A program made the position numbers and the translations under genes. A model generated the notes under the pieces. It was not told where the DNA came from. It ran no database searches and was given only the letters and a program-made list of their open reading frames with translations. From Rhodobium gokarnense (GTDB lineage Bacteria; Pseudomonadota; Alphaproteobacteria; Rhizobiales; Rhodobiaceae): a stretch of DNA of 64,000 nt. The DNA is taken from positions 382,501-446,500 of the forward strand of contig NZ_JAOQNS010000003.1 of assembly GCF_025961475.1 (NCBI RefSeq), in the 5' to 3' direction. Positions 33,944 through 43,566 of this stretch are shown here, piece after piece (position 1 is the stretch's first letter; every line of letters starts with the position of its first letter).

Positions 33944-34798
33944 ATGAACGTCCATCCCGGAACCGCCAAGCCGGTCGAGGATCCGATGCTGCCGCTGACC
34001 TATGAGGTGGTCGGCATCAAGAAAGAGCTTCCCGACACGGTCACGCTCGATCTGCGCGCGCCAAACGGCATGCCGTTCGAGTTCGAGCCGGGCCAGTTCA
34101 ACATGCTCTACGCCTTCGGCGTCGGCGAGATCCCGATCTCGATCTCCGGCGACACCTCCGATCCGATGCAGCTCGTCCACACCATCCGCGTCGTCGGCAA
34201 GGTCTCCCAGGCCTTCGCCAAGCTGAAGGAAGGCGACAGCATCGGCGTGCGCGGGCCCTATGGCGTCGGCTGGCCGGTCAACAACATCAAGGGCAGCGAC
34301 GTGGTCATCGTCGGCGGCGGCCTCGGCCTCGCCCCCCTGCGCCCGGCGATCTATTCGGTGCTGGCCAATCGCGGCCAGTTCGGCAACGTCGTCATCCTCT
34401 ACGGCGCCCGCACCCCGAACGACCTCCTGTTCGAGGAACAGCTCCACGAATGGCGCGGCCGCTTCGACCTCCATCTCGACGTCATCGTCGACCGGGCCGA
34501 GGCCGGCTGGCCGGGCCGCGTCGGCGTCGTCACCCAGCTCATCGACAATGCCGTGTTCGACCCGGAGGAGACGGCGGCCTTCGTCTGCGGCCCCGAGATC
34601 ATGATGCGCTACGCGGTCCAGGCGCTCGCCGACCGTGGCGTCGACACCAAGAATGTCTACGTCTCCATGGAGCGCAACATGCATTGCGCGCTGGGCTTCT
34701 GCGGCCACTGCCAGTTCGGCGGTACCTTCGTGTGCCGTGACGGGCCGGTCTTTGCCTACGACACCATCTCCGAACTCTTCACCACCCGGGAGGCCTGA
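33944..34798 (+). CDS. hydG: Group 3b hydrogenase FAD/NAD(P)-binding (gamma) subunit
   Basis: 284 residues from an ATG after GGGGAGG. Ferredoxin-NADP reductase-like: the FAD-binding barrel ([21 protein letters not shown]), the NAD(P) domain ([28 protein letters not shown]), and a C-terminal [2Fe-2S] Cys cluster ([19 protein letters not shown]). It transfers hydride to or from NAD(P)H. Ends 1 nt before the hydD start. Confidence 0.9.
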   Translation: MNVHPGTAKPVEDPMLPLTYEVVGIKKELPDTVTLDLRAPNGMPFEFEPGQFNMLYAFGVGEIPISISGDTSDPMQLVHTIRVVGKVSQAFAKLKEGDSIGVRGPYGVGWPVNNIKGSDVVIVGGGLGLAPLRPAIYSVLANRGQFGNVVILYGARTPNDLLFEEQLHEWRGRFDLHLDVIVDRAEAGWPGRVGVVTQLIDNAVFDPEETAAFVCGPEIMMRYAVQALADRGVDTKNVYVSMERNMHCALGFCGHCQFGGTFVCRDGPVFAYDTISELFTTREA

Positions 34799-34799
34799 C

Positions 34800-35579
34800 A
34801 TGGCGGACAAACCGAGACTGGCGGTCTGGAAGTTCTCCTCCTGCGACGGATGCCAGCTCAGCCTGCTCGACTGCGAGGACGAACTCCTGGCCGTCGCCGG
34901 CGCCGTGGAGATCGCCTATTTCCTGGAGGCGACCCGCACCCCGCCTGAGGGGCCCTACGACATCTCGCTGGTCGAGGGCTCGATCACGACGCCGGCCGAT
35001 TCGGTGCGCATTGCCGAAATCCGGCGCCAGTCGAAGACGGTCATCAGCATCGGCGCCTGCGCCACCTCCGGCGGCTTCCAGGCCCTGCGCAATATCGGCG
35101 ACTACGACGAGATCGTGCGCAACGTCTACGCCCATCCCGAATATATCGATGCGCTGAAGACCTCGACGCCGATCAGCAGCCGCATCCATGTGGATTTCGA
35201 GCTGCGCGGCTGCCCGGTCAACAAGCACCAACTCCTGGAGGTGGTCGCCGCCAGCCTTGCCGGGCGCCGGCCGAACGTGCCGAACTATTCCCAATGCGTG
35301 GAATGCAAGCGCTCCGGCATCGTCTGCGTCATGGTCGCCCACGGCACGCCGTGCCTCGGCCCGGTGACCCAGGCCGGCTGCGGGAGCCTCTGCACCAGTT
35401 GCGACCGCGGCTGCTACGGCTGCTTCGGCCCCAAGGAGGAGGCCAACACGCGCAGCCTCGGCAAACGCATTTCGGAAGATTTCGGCGTCGGCCACCGGGC
35501 GACGGCCGACATGTTCAGGACCTTCAACGCAGGCGCGGAACCGTTCCGCAGGGAGGCGCTTCGCCATGACGAGCACTGA
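34800..35579 (+). CDS. hydD: [NiFe] hydrogenase small (delta) subunit
   Basis: 259 residues. Small-subunit fold with the proximal-cluster Cys pair at the N-terminus ([12 protein letters not shown]), [18 protein letters not shown], and further cysteines ([24 protein letters not shown]) for additional clusters. There is no Tat signal, so the enzyme is cytoplasmic, as expected for group 3b. It overlaps hydA by 14 bp. Confidence 0.92.
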   Translation: MADKPRLAVWKFSSCDGCQLSLLDCEDELLAVAGAVEIAYFLEATRTPPEGPYDISLVEGSITTPADSVRIAEIRRQSKTVISIGACATSGGFQALRNIGDYDEIVRNVYAHPEYIDALKTSTPISSRIHVDFELRGCPVNKHQLLEVVAASLAGRRPNVPNYSQCVECKRSGIVCVMVAHGTPCLGPVTQAGCGSLCTSCDRGCYGCFGPKEEANTRSLGKRISEDFGVGHRATADMFRTFNAGAEPFRREALRHDEH

Positions 35580-36900
35580 TCAGACCCTGCCGGAAGGCAT
35601 CCAGGCCCAGAACCGCACCATCGTCGTCGACGAGCTGGCCCGCGTGGAAGGCGAAGGCGCCCTCGACGTCAAGGTCGAGGACGGCGTCATCACCAACATC
35701 AAGTTCCGCATCGTCGAGCCGCCGCGCTTCTTCGAGGCACTCCTGCGCGGCCGCATGTATTCCGACGCCCCCGACGTCACCGCCCGCATCTGCGGCATCT
35801 GCCCGATCGCCTATATGCTCGGCGCCATCAACGCCATGGAGGACGCCTTCGACATCGTCCCGCCCGCCCAGATCAAGCGGCTCCGCCGGCTGATCTATTG
35901 CGGCGAGTGGATCGAGAGCCACGTGCTCCATTCGGCGATGCTGCACGCGCCGGATTTCTTGGGCCTTGCCGATGCGTTCCTGATCGCCAAGGTCAATCCG
36001 GACCTCGTCAAGACGGCGCTTCGCCTGAAGAAGCTCGGCAACACCATCCTGGAAGTGGTCGGCGGCCGCGCCGTCCATCCGGTCAACCTCAAGGTCGGCG
36101 GCTTTTACCGCACGCCGCGCAAGGCCGACGTCAAGGCGCTTGAAGGCGAGCTGGAATGGGCCATCGGCGCCTCGGTCGAACTGCTTGAGGCCTTCGCCGG
36201 CTTCGACTATCCGGATTTCGAGCAGGACTATCTGTGCGTCTCCATGCGCCACCCGGACGAATACGCGATCCAGGAAGGCAACCTCGTCTCCAGTCGCGGG
36301 CTCGACATCCGCGTCGCCGACTTCCCGAAACACTTCTACGAGGAGCATGTCGAGCACTCCAACGCCCTGCACGGGCGCACGCGCGAGGGCGAGCCTTACC
36401 TGGTCGGCCCGATCGCCCGCTACAACAACAACTACGAGCAGCTCTCCCCCTACGCCAAGGAGATGGCGGAAAAGGTCGGGCTGCCGCGCGTCGTCAGGAA
36501 CCCCTACCAGAGCATCCTGGTGCGCATGGTCGAGACGCTTTACGTCTGCGAGGAAGCCCTTGCGATCGTCCGCGAATACGAGGAGCCGGCCGCGCCCTCC
36601 GTGCCGGTCGACATCCATGCCGGAGCGGGCGCCGGCGCGGGCGTCACCGAGGCGCCGCGCGGCATCTGCTGGCACCACTACAGCCTCAACGATGCCGGCC
36701 GCATCCTCAACGCCACCATCGTGCCGCCCACGGCCCAGAACCAGCCGCAGATCGAGGACGACCTGCGCGGCGTCGTGCAGGGCAACCTCGACCTTGACGA
36801 CGAGGCGCTGAAATGGCGCTGCGAGCAGACGATCCGCAACTACGATCCCTGCATCTCCTGCGCCACCCACTTCCTGAAGCTGCGCATTGACCGCGGCTGA
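35566..36900 (+). CDS. hydA: [NiFe] hydrogenase large (alpha) subunit
   Basis: 444 residues with the NiFe site formed by C76GIC79 ([10 protein letters not shown]) and C429ISC432 ([10 protein letters not shown]). The position after CGICP where many hydrogenases have His is Tyr here. H435 is followed by nine residues (FLKLRIDRG), the tail removed after nickel insertion. With hydB, hydG and hydD it forms a bidirectional NAD(P)-linked hydrogenase of group 3b, able in some organisms to reduce sulfur as well. Oxygen tolerance or direction cannot be read from the sequence. Confidence 0.93.
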   Translation: MTSTDQTLPEGIQAQNRTIVVDELARVEGEGALDVKVEDGVITNIKFRIVEPPRFFEALLRGRMYSDAPDVTARICGICPIAYMLGAINAMEDAFDIVPPAQIKRLRRLIYCGEWIESHVLHSAMLHAPDFLGLADAFLIAKVNPDLVKTALRLKKLGNTILEVVGGRAVHPVNLKVGGFYRTPRKADVKALEGELEWAIGASVELLEAFAGFDYPDFEQDYLCVSMRHPDEYAIQEGNLVSSRGLDIRVADFPKHFYEEHVEHSNALHGRTREGEPYLVGPIARYNNNYEQLSPYAKEMAEKVGLPRVVRNPYQSILVRMVETLYVCEEALAIVREYEEPAAPSVPVDIHAGAGAGAGVTEAPRGICWHHYSLNDAGRILNATIVPPTAQNQPQIEDDLRGVVQGNLDLDDEALKWRCEQTIRNYDPCISCATHFLKLRIDRG

Positions 36901-36954
36901 CGGCAGGGAAAGTCGACGACTGACGACAGGGACGGATCAGGCAGGGACTGGGAC

Positions 36955-37428
36955 ATGCTGATCATCGGCGTCGGCCATCCGATGCGCGGCGACGATGCGG
37001 CAGGTCCGGTCGCCGCCGAACGACTCGCCGAACTCGGGCTTGAGGCCATCGTCCTCGACGGCGAGGGCGCGCGGCTGATCCATACCTGGGAAGGCCGCGG
37101 CCATGTCGTCGTCATCGACGCCGCCGACGGCGGCGGCCCCCCCGGCACCCTCCACGTCATCGACGCCAAAAAAGAAGAACTCGCCTCCGGCCGCTTCCAC
37201 TATTCCAGCCACGCCTTCGGCCTCGCCGAAGCGGTAGAGACCTCCCGCGTCCTCGGCGACCTGCCGGAACGCTTCACCATCTACGCCATCACCGGCGCCG
37301 ACTTCACCCTCGGCAAAGGCCTCTCGCCGGACGTCGCCGACACGGTCGAGCGGGTCGTGGAGAGGATCGCGGAAAGCGCCCAGGCTGCAACTTCAAGCAC
37401 CCCCAGCCCCACCCCCCTCGACAAATAA
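36955..37428 (+). CDS. Hydrogenase maturation protease
   Basis: 157 residues of the HycI/HyaD family: GVGHPMRGDDAAGPVAAERL (with the metal-binding acidic residue in the GDD loop), VVVIDAADGG and FHYSSHAFGLAEA (His ligand). It should cut the hydA C-terminal tail once nickel is in place. It lies 54 bp after hydA. The accessory hyp genes for cofactor assembly are absent from the window and must be elsewhere. Confidence 0.88.
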   Translation: MLIIGVGHPMRGDDAAGPVAAERLAELGLEAIVLDGEGARLIHTWEGRGHVVVIDAADGGGPPGTLHVIDAKKEELASGRFHYSSHAFGLAEAVETSRVLGDLPERFTIYAITGADFTLGKGLSPDVADTVERVVERIAESAQAATSSTPSPTPLDK

Positions 37429-37514
37429 GTTGATTTCAGCCGTCCGGCTTATACGCTTTCGCTGTTCGGAAAAGACCGGCCTTGTAGGAAATGCCGGATC
37501 CGGGGGAGGATGTC

Positions 37515-38606
37515 ATGCGTCACGCACGGCTTTTGGTTGTGCTTGCATTGCCGTTGCTGGCGGCCTGCGAGGAAAAGACGGAAGCTCCGCCGCCGCCGGT
37601 TCGCGCCATCAAGTCGATGGTGGTCTCCGATCGCGTCGGCGAGCAGCAGAGGAAGATCGCCGGCGTCGTCGAGGCGGCCACGGTCACCGACCTTTCCTTC
37701 GAGATCGGCGGCCGGGTGACCGAGCTTCCCGTCGATATCGGCCAGGCCGTTGCGACCGGCGACACGGTCGCCCGGATCGACCCGACGCCGCTGGAGCTGG
37801 CCCTCAAATCCGCCGTCGGCGAACTCACCGAGGCACAGTCCAAGCTCACCGACGCCAAGGCCAAGTTCGAACAGCAGGACGCCCTCTTTGCCAAGGGCTA
37901 TACCACCAAGAGCGCCTACGACACGGCACAGGCGAACCTGTCCAGCGCCGAGGCCGTCGTCGACCGCCTGAAGGCCCAGCGCGCCAAGGCCGAGCGCGAC
38001 CTCAACAACGCCACCCTCACCGCCCCCTTCGACGGTCGCATTTCCGAAAAATACGTCGAGCGGTTCACCGAGGTCTCGAGCGGCCAGAAGATCGTGCAGT
38101 TGAGCGCCGGCGGCGAGCGCGAGGTCCAGGCCAACGTGCCGGCCGGCATCATCGGCCGCATCGCCACCGGCGACACGGTCTCCGTCACCTTCCCGACCCT
38201 GCCCGGCAGGACGGTTGCCGGCACCATCACCCAGATCGGCTCGCGCGCCGGCCAGAGCAACGCATTCCCCGTCATCGCCGCCCTGGCCGAGGACGACCCG
38301 GAGATCCGCGCCGGCATGACCGCGGAGGTCACCTTCTCCTTCCGCACGGCGGAGACCGGGGAGGCGTTCCTGGTGCCGCTGCCGGCCGTCGTCGCCCGCG
38401 GCGACAAGCGCAAGGGCGTCGTCTATGTCTATGACAGGGCGGCCGGCGTCGTCCGCGAACGCCCGATCCAGATCGTCAACATCCGGGACAATTTCCTCGT
38501 CGTCTCCGGCGGCCTTGAAAAGGGCGACGTCATTGCCGTCGCGGGAACCTCGTTCCTGCACGACGGCATGGAGGTCAAGCTCCTCGAAACGCCCGAAGCG
38601 GAGTAG
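37515..38606 (+). CDS. RND efflux periplasmic adaptor lipoprotein
   Basis: 363 residues from an ATG after GGGGGAGG. Lipobox LLAAC near residue 18, then the membrane-fusion architecture: lipoyl halves (VTELPVDIGQAVATGDTVARID and NATLTAPFDGRIS), an alpha-hairpin (about 95-160), a beta-barrel and a membrane-proximal domain. Bridges the RND permease encoded 5 bp downstream to an outer-membrane channel, which is not encoded here. Substrate unknown. Confidence 0.9.
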   Translation: MRHARLLVVLALPLLAACEEKTEAPPPPVRAIKSMVVSDRVGEQQRKIAGVVEAATVTDLSFEIGGRVTELPVDIGQAVATGDTVARIDPTPLELALKSAVGELTEAQSKLTDAKAKFEQQDALFAKGYTTKSAYDTAQANLSSAEAVVDRLKAQRAKAERDLNNATLTAPFDGRISEKYVERFTEVSSGQKIVQLSAGGEREVQANVPAGIIGRIATGDTVSVTFPTLPGRTVAGTITQIGSRAGQSNAFPVIAALAEDDPEIRAGMTAEVTFSFRTAETGEAFLVPLPAVVARGDKRKGVVYVYDRAAGVVRERPIQIVNIRDNFLVVSGGLEKGDVIAVAGTSFLHDGMEVKLLETPEAE

Positions 38607-38611
38607 TCCCG

Positions 38612-41600
38612 ATGGGGTTCCTGACCAGATGGGCGCTCGACAACAGCATGCTGTTCCTGCTGCTGGTGATCTTCATCGTCCTTGCCGGCCCGGCCTCGTT
38701 CATCACCCACCCGTCCCGCGAGGACCCGGAGATCACCATCCGCACGGCGCTGGTGACGGCGAATTTCCCCGGCATGGCGCCGCCCCGGGTGGAGGATCTG
38801 ATTACCCAGAAGCTGGAGGAGAAGATCCGCGAAATGCCCGAGGTCGACGAGATCAAGTCGTCCTCGCGCACCGGCGCCAGCACCGTCACCATCACCCTCC
38901 ACGACCGCTACACCGATCTCGGCCCGATCTGGCAGGACCTGCGCAACAAGATGAACGACGTCAAGTCGGAGCTGCCGGAAGGCACCTCCGGGCCGTTCGT
39001 CAACGACACCTATGGCGAGGTGGCGATGGCCACCGTCGCGCTCACCGCCGACGGCTTCAGCCGTGCCGAGATGCGCCAGACGGCCCGCGACCTGCGCAAC
39101 AGGCTCTACACCGTCAACGGCGTCCGCAAGGTCGAGCTCTTCGGCGTGGAGCCGGAGCGCATCTTCATCGAGATCAACAACATCCACGTCGCCCAGCTCG
39201 GCATCAGCATCCGCGACGTCATGCAGACGGTGTCGAAGACCAACGTGATCTCGCCGGGCGGGCGGTTGCAGGTCGGCGACAACAGCGTGGTCGTGGAGCC
39301 GACCGGCAATTTCGACAGCATCGAGGACATCCGCGACGTCCCGATCGAGATCCCGAACGATCCCGGCCGGCTGGTCTATCTGCGCGACATCGCGACGATC
39401 ACCCGGGACTATGCCGATCCGCCCGAGGCCCCCGCCTTCTTCAATGGCAGGCCGGCGGTGGTCCTGTCCGTGCAGATGGTCGAAAAGTTCGATTCCTTCA
39501 CATTCGGCGACGAACTGAAGGCCAAGGTCACGGAGCTGGAGAACACGCTGCCGATCGGCTACCAGCTCAGCTTCATCACCTTCCAGCCGAAGGAAATCCG
39601 CACCGCCGTCGACGGCGTCGTCAGCAATCTCTACCAGACCGTCGCCATCGTCCTCATCGTCGTCGTCCTCTTCCTCGGCTGGCGCACGGGCCTCATCGTC
39701 GGCTCCATGGTGCCGCTGACCATGCTGATGACGCTCCTCGTCATGCGCCAGGTCGGCATCGAGCTTGAGCGCATGTCGCTGGCCTCGCTGATCATCGCCC
39801 TCGGCCTCCTCGTCGATAACGGCATCGTCATGGCCGAGGAGATCGGCCGGCGAATGTCGCTCGGCGAGGACCGCACCCGCGCCGCCATCGACACCGGCCG
39901 GACCATGGCGCTGCCGCTGCTGGCCTCCAGCCTGACCACCATCTTCGCCTTCATGCCGCTGATGCTGTCGGAGAACGCGGCGGGCGAATACATGCGCTCG
40001 CTGTCGCTGGTCATCGCCATCGCGCTTTTGACCTCGTGGGTCTTTGCCATGACCATCACGCCGCTGTTCTGCGTCTGGGGCCTGAAGACGCCGAAGCCGG
40101 TCGACGAGGACGCCGCCTTCGACACCCGCTTCTACCGCACCTACCGCAGGGCGCTCGGCCTGCTCCTCAGTTTCCGGCTTCCGTTCCTGGCGGCGACCGT
40201 CGCGCTCCTCGTCGTCGCCGTCTGGGGCATGCAGTTCGTGCCGAAGATCTTCTTTCCCGAATCCGACCGCCTGCAGCTTCAGGTCTATGTCGACCTTCCG
40301 GTCGGCTCCAACACCTACGGCACGACGGCAACGACGATGAAGCTCGCCACCTGGCTCTCCGACAAGGACGAGAACCCGGACATCGTCTCCAACATCGCCT
40401 ATGTGGCAAGCGGCGGCCCGCGCTTCTATCTCGGCCTCAATCCGATCGATCCCGACCCCCACCGCGCCTTCCTCATCGTCAACGTCGCCTCCGCCGAGGC
40501 CGTCAAGACGGTCCGCGACCACATCGTCGACTACGCGGCCGGCAACCTGCCTCAGGCAAGGGTGAGCGTGAAGCCGATGTCCATGGGATCGAGCGAGGCG
40601 GGCCTCGTCGAATACCGCATCGGCGGCCCGGACGCCGGCACGCTCTATGCGGCGGCCGAAAAGCTGGAGCGCGACATGCGCTCCATCAACGGCACGGTCG
40701 ACATCAAGAACGACTGGGAAAACCGGATCATGAAGGTGGTGGTCGAGATCGACCAGAACCGCGCCCGCCGCGCCGGGGTGACGTCGGAATCGATCGCCAA
40801 CGCCCTCAACGCGCTTCTGTCCGGCACCCAGATCACCGACTACCGCGAGGGCGACACGGTGATCCCGATCTACCTCCGGTCCGAGGAGGACGTGCGCACA
40901 AACGTCGACCGGCTGCGCACCCTCAACATCGCCGTCTCCGATGAAAAACCCGTGGCCCTGATCCAGGTCGCCAACCTCACCGGCTTTGCCGACTTCTCCG
41001 TCATCAAGCGGCGCAACATGGAGCGGGTCATCACCGTCTCCGGCAAGAACCTGACGAAATCGGCGACCGCCCTCGACGCCGAAGTGTCGGAAAAGCTGCC
41101 GGACCTCGGCCTGCCGGACGGCTATCGCATCGAAAAGGGTGGCGAGATCGAGAGTTCCGGCGAGGCGCGGCAGTCCCTGTTCGCCAACATGCCGCTCGCC
41201 TTCGCGCTGATCCTCATCGTGCTCGTCGGCCAGTTCAACAGCTTCATCCGGCCGGTGATCATCCTCGCCGTCATCCCGCTGACGATCACCGGGGTGACGG
41301 TCGCGCTCCTCGTCATGCCCGGCGCCAACCTTTCCTTCGTCGCCATTCTCGGGCTGTTGTCGCTCGCCGGCATCATCATCAACAACGCCATCGTGCTGAT
41401 CGACCGCATCGACATCGAACGAAGCGACGGCCTCACCGTCAACGAGGCCATCCTTACCGCCTCGACCAAGCGGCTGAGGCCGATCGTCATGACCACGGTG
41501 ACGACCGTGCTCGGCCTGCTGCCGATCATCATCTCCCGCGACGTGCTGTTCTACGACCTTGCCGTCGTCGTCTCCGGCGGCCTGATCCTCGGCACCGTCC

Positions 41601-41695
41601 TGACCCTCGGGGTCGTCCCCGTCCTCTACGGCCTGTTCTACAGCAAGAGCGCCCGCAGGGAGAATGAGGCCGCGTCCACCGAAAGCCCGGCATAG
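38612..41695 (+). CDS. RND-family efflux permease
   Basis: 1027 residues with the AcrB-like two-fold layout: TM1 (about 10-30), a periplasmic porter half, TM2-6 (about 335-500), a second loop, and TM8-12 (about 865-1015). Internal phrases ITIRTALVTANFPGM, ASLIIALGLLVDNGIVMAEEIGRR (with the TM4 acidic residue used in proton coupling) and FVAILGLLSLAGIIINNAIVLIDRID fit the family. It belongs to the broader multidrug/acriflavin group rather than to clear heavy-metal pumps. The nucleotide cyclase gene starts 4 bp after its stop. Confidence 0.92.
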   Translation: MGFLTRWALDNSMLFLLLVIFIVLAGPASFITHPSREDPEITIRTALVTANFPGMAPPRVEDLITQKLEEKIREMPEVDEIKSSSRTGASTVTITLHDRYTDLGPIWQDLRNKMNDVKSELPEGTSGPFVNDTYGEVAMATVALTADGFSRAEMRQTARDLRNRLYTVNGVRKVELFGVEPERIFIEINNIHVAQLGISIRDVMQTVSKTNVISPGGRLQVGDNSVVVEPTGNFDSIEDIRDVPIEIPNDPGRLVYLRDIATITRDYADPPEAPAFFNGRPAVVLSVQMVEKFDSFTFGDELKAKVTELENTLPIGYQLSFITFQPKEIRTAVDGVVSNLYQTVAIVLIVVVLFLGWRTGLIVGSMVPLTMLMTLLVMRQVGIELERMSLASLIIALGLLVDNGIVMAEEIGRRMSLGEDRTRAAIDTGRTMALPLLASSLTTIFAFMPLMLSENAAGEYMRSLSLVIAIALLTSWVFAMTITPLFCVWGLKTPKPVDEDAAFDTRFYRTYRRALGLLLSFRLPFLAATVALLVVAVWGMQFVPKIFFPESDRLQLQVYVDLPVGSNTYGTTATTMKLATWLSDKDENPDIVSNIAYVASGGPRFYLGLNPIDPDPHRAFLIVNVASAEAVKTVRDHIVDYAAGNLPQARVSVKPMSMGSSEAGLVEYRIGGPDAGTLYAAAEKLERDMRSINGTVDIKNDWENRIMKVVVEIDQNRARRAGVTSESIANALNALLSGTQITDYREGDTVIPIYLRSEEDVRTNVDRLRTLNIAVSDEKPVALIQVANLTGFADFSVIKRRNMERVITVSGKNLTKSATALDAEVSEKLPDLGLPDGYRIEKGGEIESSGEARQSLFANMPLAFALILIVLVGQFNSFIRPVIILAVIPLTITGVTVALLVMPGANLSFVAILGLLSLAGIIINNAIVLIDRIDIERSDGLTVNEAILTASTKRLRPIVMTTVTTVLGLLPIIISRDVLFYDLAVVVSGGLILGTVLTLGVVPVLYGLFYSKSARRENEAASTESPA

Positions 41696-41699
41696 GACC

Positions 41700-43067
41700 A
41701 TGTCCAGCGCGCCGTCAGAGGTCGAGGCCGAGACACCGGACGCCCGGCGCTGGCTGCCGGGGCGCGAGATGTTCCGGCGGCCGACGGACGCCGCAGCGCG
41801 CCTGCGCAAGCACGTGCCGGACTGGCTCAGGCGGCTGATCTCGGCGGGCATCGTCTCCGACGACCCGGAGGTGCGGCGGCGTCAAAAATTCGTCAACATC
41901 GCCACCTTCGCCGCCGCCGCCGACGCCCTCCACCACACCGTCGTCAACCTCGCCTACGACGCCTCGGGCCTGTTCTTCCTCAACGTCTACAACCTCGCCA
42001 TCGCCGCCATCTTCCTCGCGGCGCACCGCTTCCACCGCTATGGCGAGCACTTTGCGGCGGCGACCCTCGTCGGCATCATGAGCACGACCCATTTCCTCGT
42101 CGTCTGGGCCGTCGGGCTCTCGGCCGACCTGCACATCTATTTCACCATGGCCGGCGCCATCCTGTTCCTGTTCGGCATCCAGAACTGGCGCTGGTGGCTG
42201 CCCTTCCTCGTCATTGCCATGGCCTCGCTGATGATCTCGCTGACGGTGGTCTCCGAGACCGGCCCCCTGATGCCGTTCGACGACCAGATCCACCGCATCC
42301 TCTCCGCCCAGGGCTTCTTCAACGCCATGGTCACAAATGCGCTCCTCATCGGCTACGTGCTGTGGGCGCTGCGCCGGGCCGAGCAGAACCTGCAGTTCGA
42401 GCACGCCCGCTCCGAGGCGTTATTGACCAACATCCTGCCGGAGAGGATCGCCGAACGGCTGAAGGCCGATCCGGGCGCCACCATCGCCGACAAGCACGAC
42501 CACGTCACCGTGCTCTTCGTCGACCTCGTCGGCTTCACGCCCGTCGCCCGCAATCTCGGCCCAGAGGAGGTCGTCTCCTATCTCGACCGTCTGTTTACGC
42601 AGTTCGACATCCTGATCGACCGGTTCGAAGCAGAAAAGATCAAGACCATCGGCGATGCCTACATGATCGTCGGCGGGCTTGACGGCGACTGCCGCAAGGG
42701 CTCGGCCGATCTCGGCCGGCTGGCGCTGGCGCTCCTTGAGACGATCGCCGACCAGCCGCAGCTCGGCGAAGCCCGCCTGACGCTGCGCGCGGGCATCCAT
42801 TGCGGCCCGGCCATTGCCGGCGTCATCGGCGAGCGCCGCTTCACCTATGACGTCTGGGGCGATGCGGTGAACGTCGCCTCGCGCATGGAAAGCCAGGGCC
42901 TGCCCGGCCGCATCCAGGTCTCCGAGATATTCGTCGAGGCAACGCGCGACGTCTTCGACTTCGAGCCGCGCGGCGACATCAACATCAAGGGCATCGGCCC
43001 GATGCGCACCTTTCTGATCAAGGGCGAGCGGGAGACTGCAGCAGACGTGCCGGAAATACCATCCTGA
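41700..43067 (+). CDS. Membrane class III adenylate/guanylate cyclase
   Basis: 455 residues. The N-terminal half carries about six membrane helices (about 65-235) forming a sensor-like unit. The catalytic domain (about 265-440) has both metal aspartates, D275 (LFVDLVGFT) and D319 (KIKTIGDAYM), a purine-selecting Lys315, and the DVWGDAVNVASRM block. Active as a homodimer, probably making cAMP. It is 4 bp downstream of the RND permease, implying one transcript, which is unusual. An SD is weak, so translation may depend on coupling. Confidence 0.9.
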   Translation: MSSAPSEVEAETPDARRWLPGREMFRRPTDAAARLRKHVPDWLRRLISAGIVSDDPEVRRRQKFVNIATFAAAADALHHTVVNLAYDASGLFFLNVYNLAIAAIFLAAHRFHRYGEHFAAATLVGIMSTTHFLVVWAVGLSADLHIYFTMAGAILFLFGIQNWRWWLPFLVIAMASLMISLTVVSETGPLMPFDDQIHRILSAQGFFNAMVTNALLIGYVLWALRRAEQNLQFEHARSEALLTNILPERIAERLKADPGATIADKHDHVTVLFVDLVGFTPVARNLGPEEVVSYLDRLFTQFDILIDRFEAEKIKTIGDAYMIVGGLDGDCRKGSADLGRLALALLETIADQPQLGEARLTLRAGIHCGPAIAGVIGERRFTYDVWGDAVNVASRMESQGLPGRIQVSEIFVEATRDVFDFEPRGDINIKGIGPMRTFLIKGERETAADVPEIPS

Positions 43068-43134
43068 CACGCGGGCACCGGAAAGGTCTCCCGATCCAGC
43101 GCCATTGCACACCCGCGCCTGCCCAAAATTCAGC

Positions 43135-43305
43135 CGTCACCCCGGGCTTGACCCGGGGCCTATTGTCCCTTCCCGAACGGTATGCCGGCCGTTGGCGGAA
43201 CGGGGCCAATGCGCGCTCCTCGGCCATGCCTGGACGCGCAATGGGCTACCGTGCCGATACGGGCAATGGACCCCGGGTCGAGGCTTCGCCGCGCCCGGGG
43301 TGACG
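43135..43305. repeat. ~170-bp long-dyad intergenic element, copy A
   Basis: The outer arms CGTCACCCCGGGC and GCCCGGGGTGACG pair at the ends. Inside, GACCCGGGGCCTATTG on the left partly pairs with CAATGGACCCCGGGTC on the right. The interior contains GGTATGCCGG and CGGCCATGCC landmarks that recur, reverse-complemented, in copy B at 45393-45572. The rest of the 43068-43566 gap holds nothing I can assign. Such CCCGGG-rich dyads are a known class of dispersed repeats in alphaproteobacteria. Confidence 0.85.
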
Positions 43306-43566
43306 GGAGAGGGCCCGCGACCGGCCTCACATCGCGCCAGCCCCGTGCGGCGACGGTACCACCTGTCGCTTTTCTGAATTGCCGGGCCTACCTGAGCCTT
43401 GAGCCGGGAAGGAAAACCGCCAGTGGAACCGGATCGGCGGTCCCCGAGTTTCATGCCGGCTGCCGGCCTGCTATGACTGCGCCATAAGACCGTCAGCGTC
43501 CTCCGCCATTGCCAAAGCCGCGGCGCCTGTCACCGCCCTTCCATTTCCGTTCTTCCGCGAGGCTGC

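Noticed and set aside
38429-41851. A 1140-codon open frame on the minus strand across the RND permease
   Set aside because: It mirrors the permease codons on the other strand, is very rich in Asp/His/Gly/Val as antisense GC-rich frames are, and has no domain or ribosome site.
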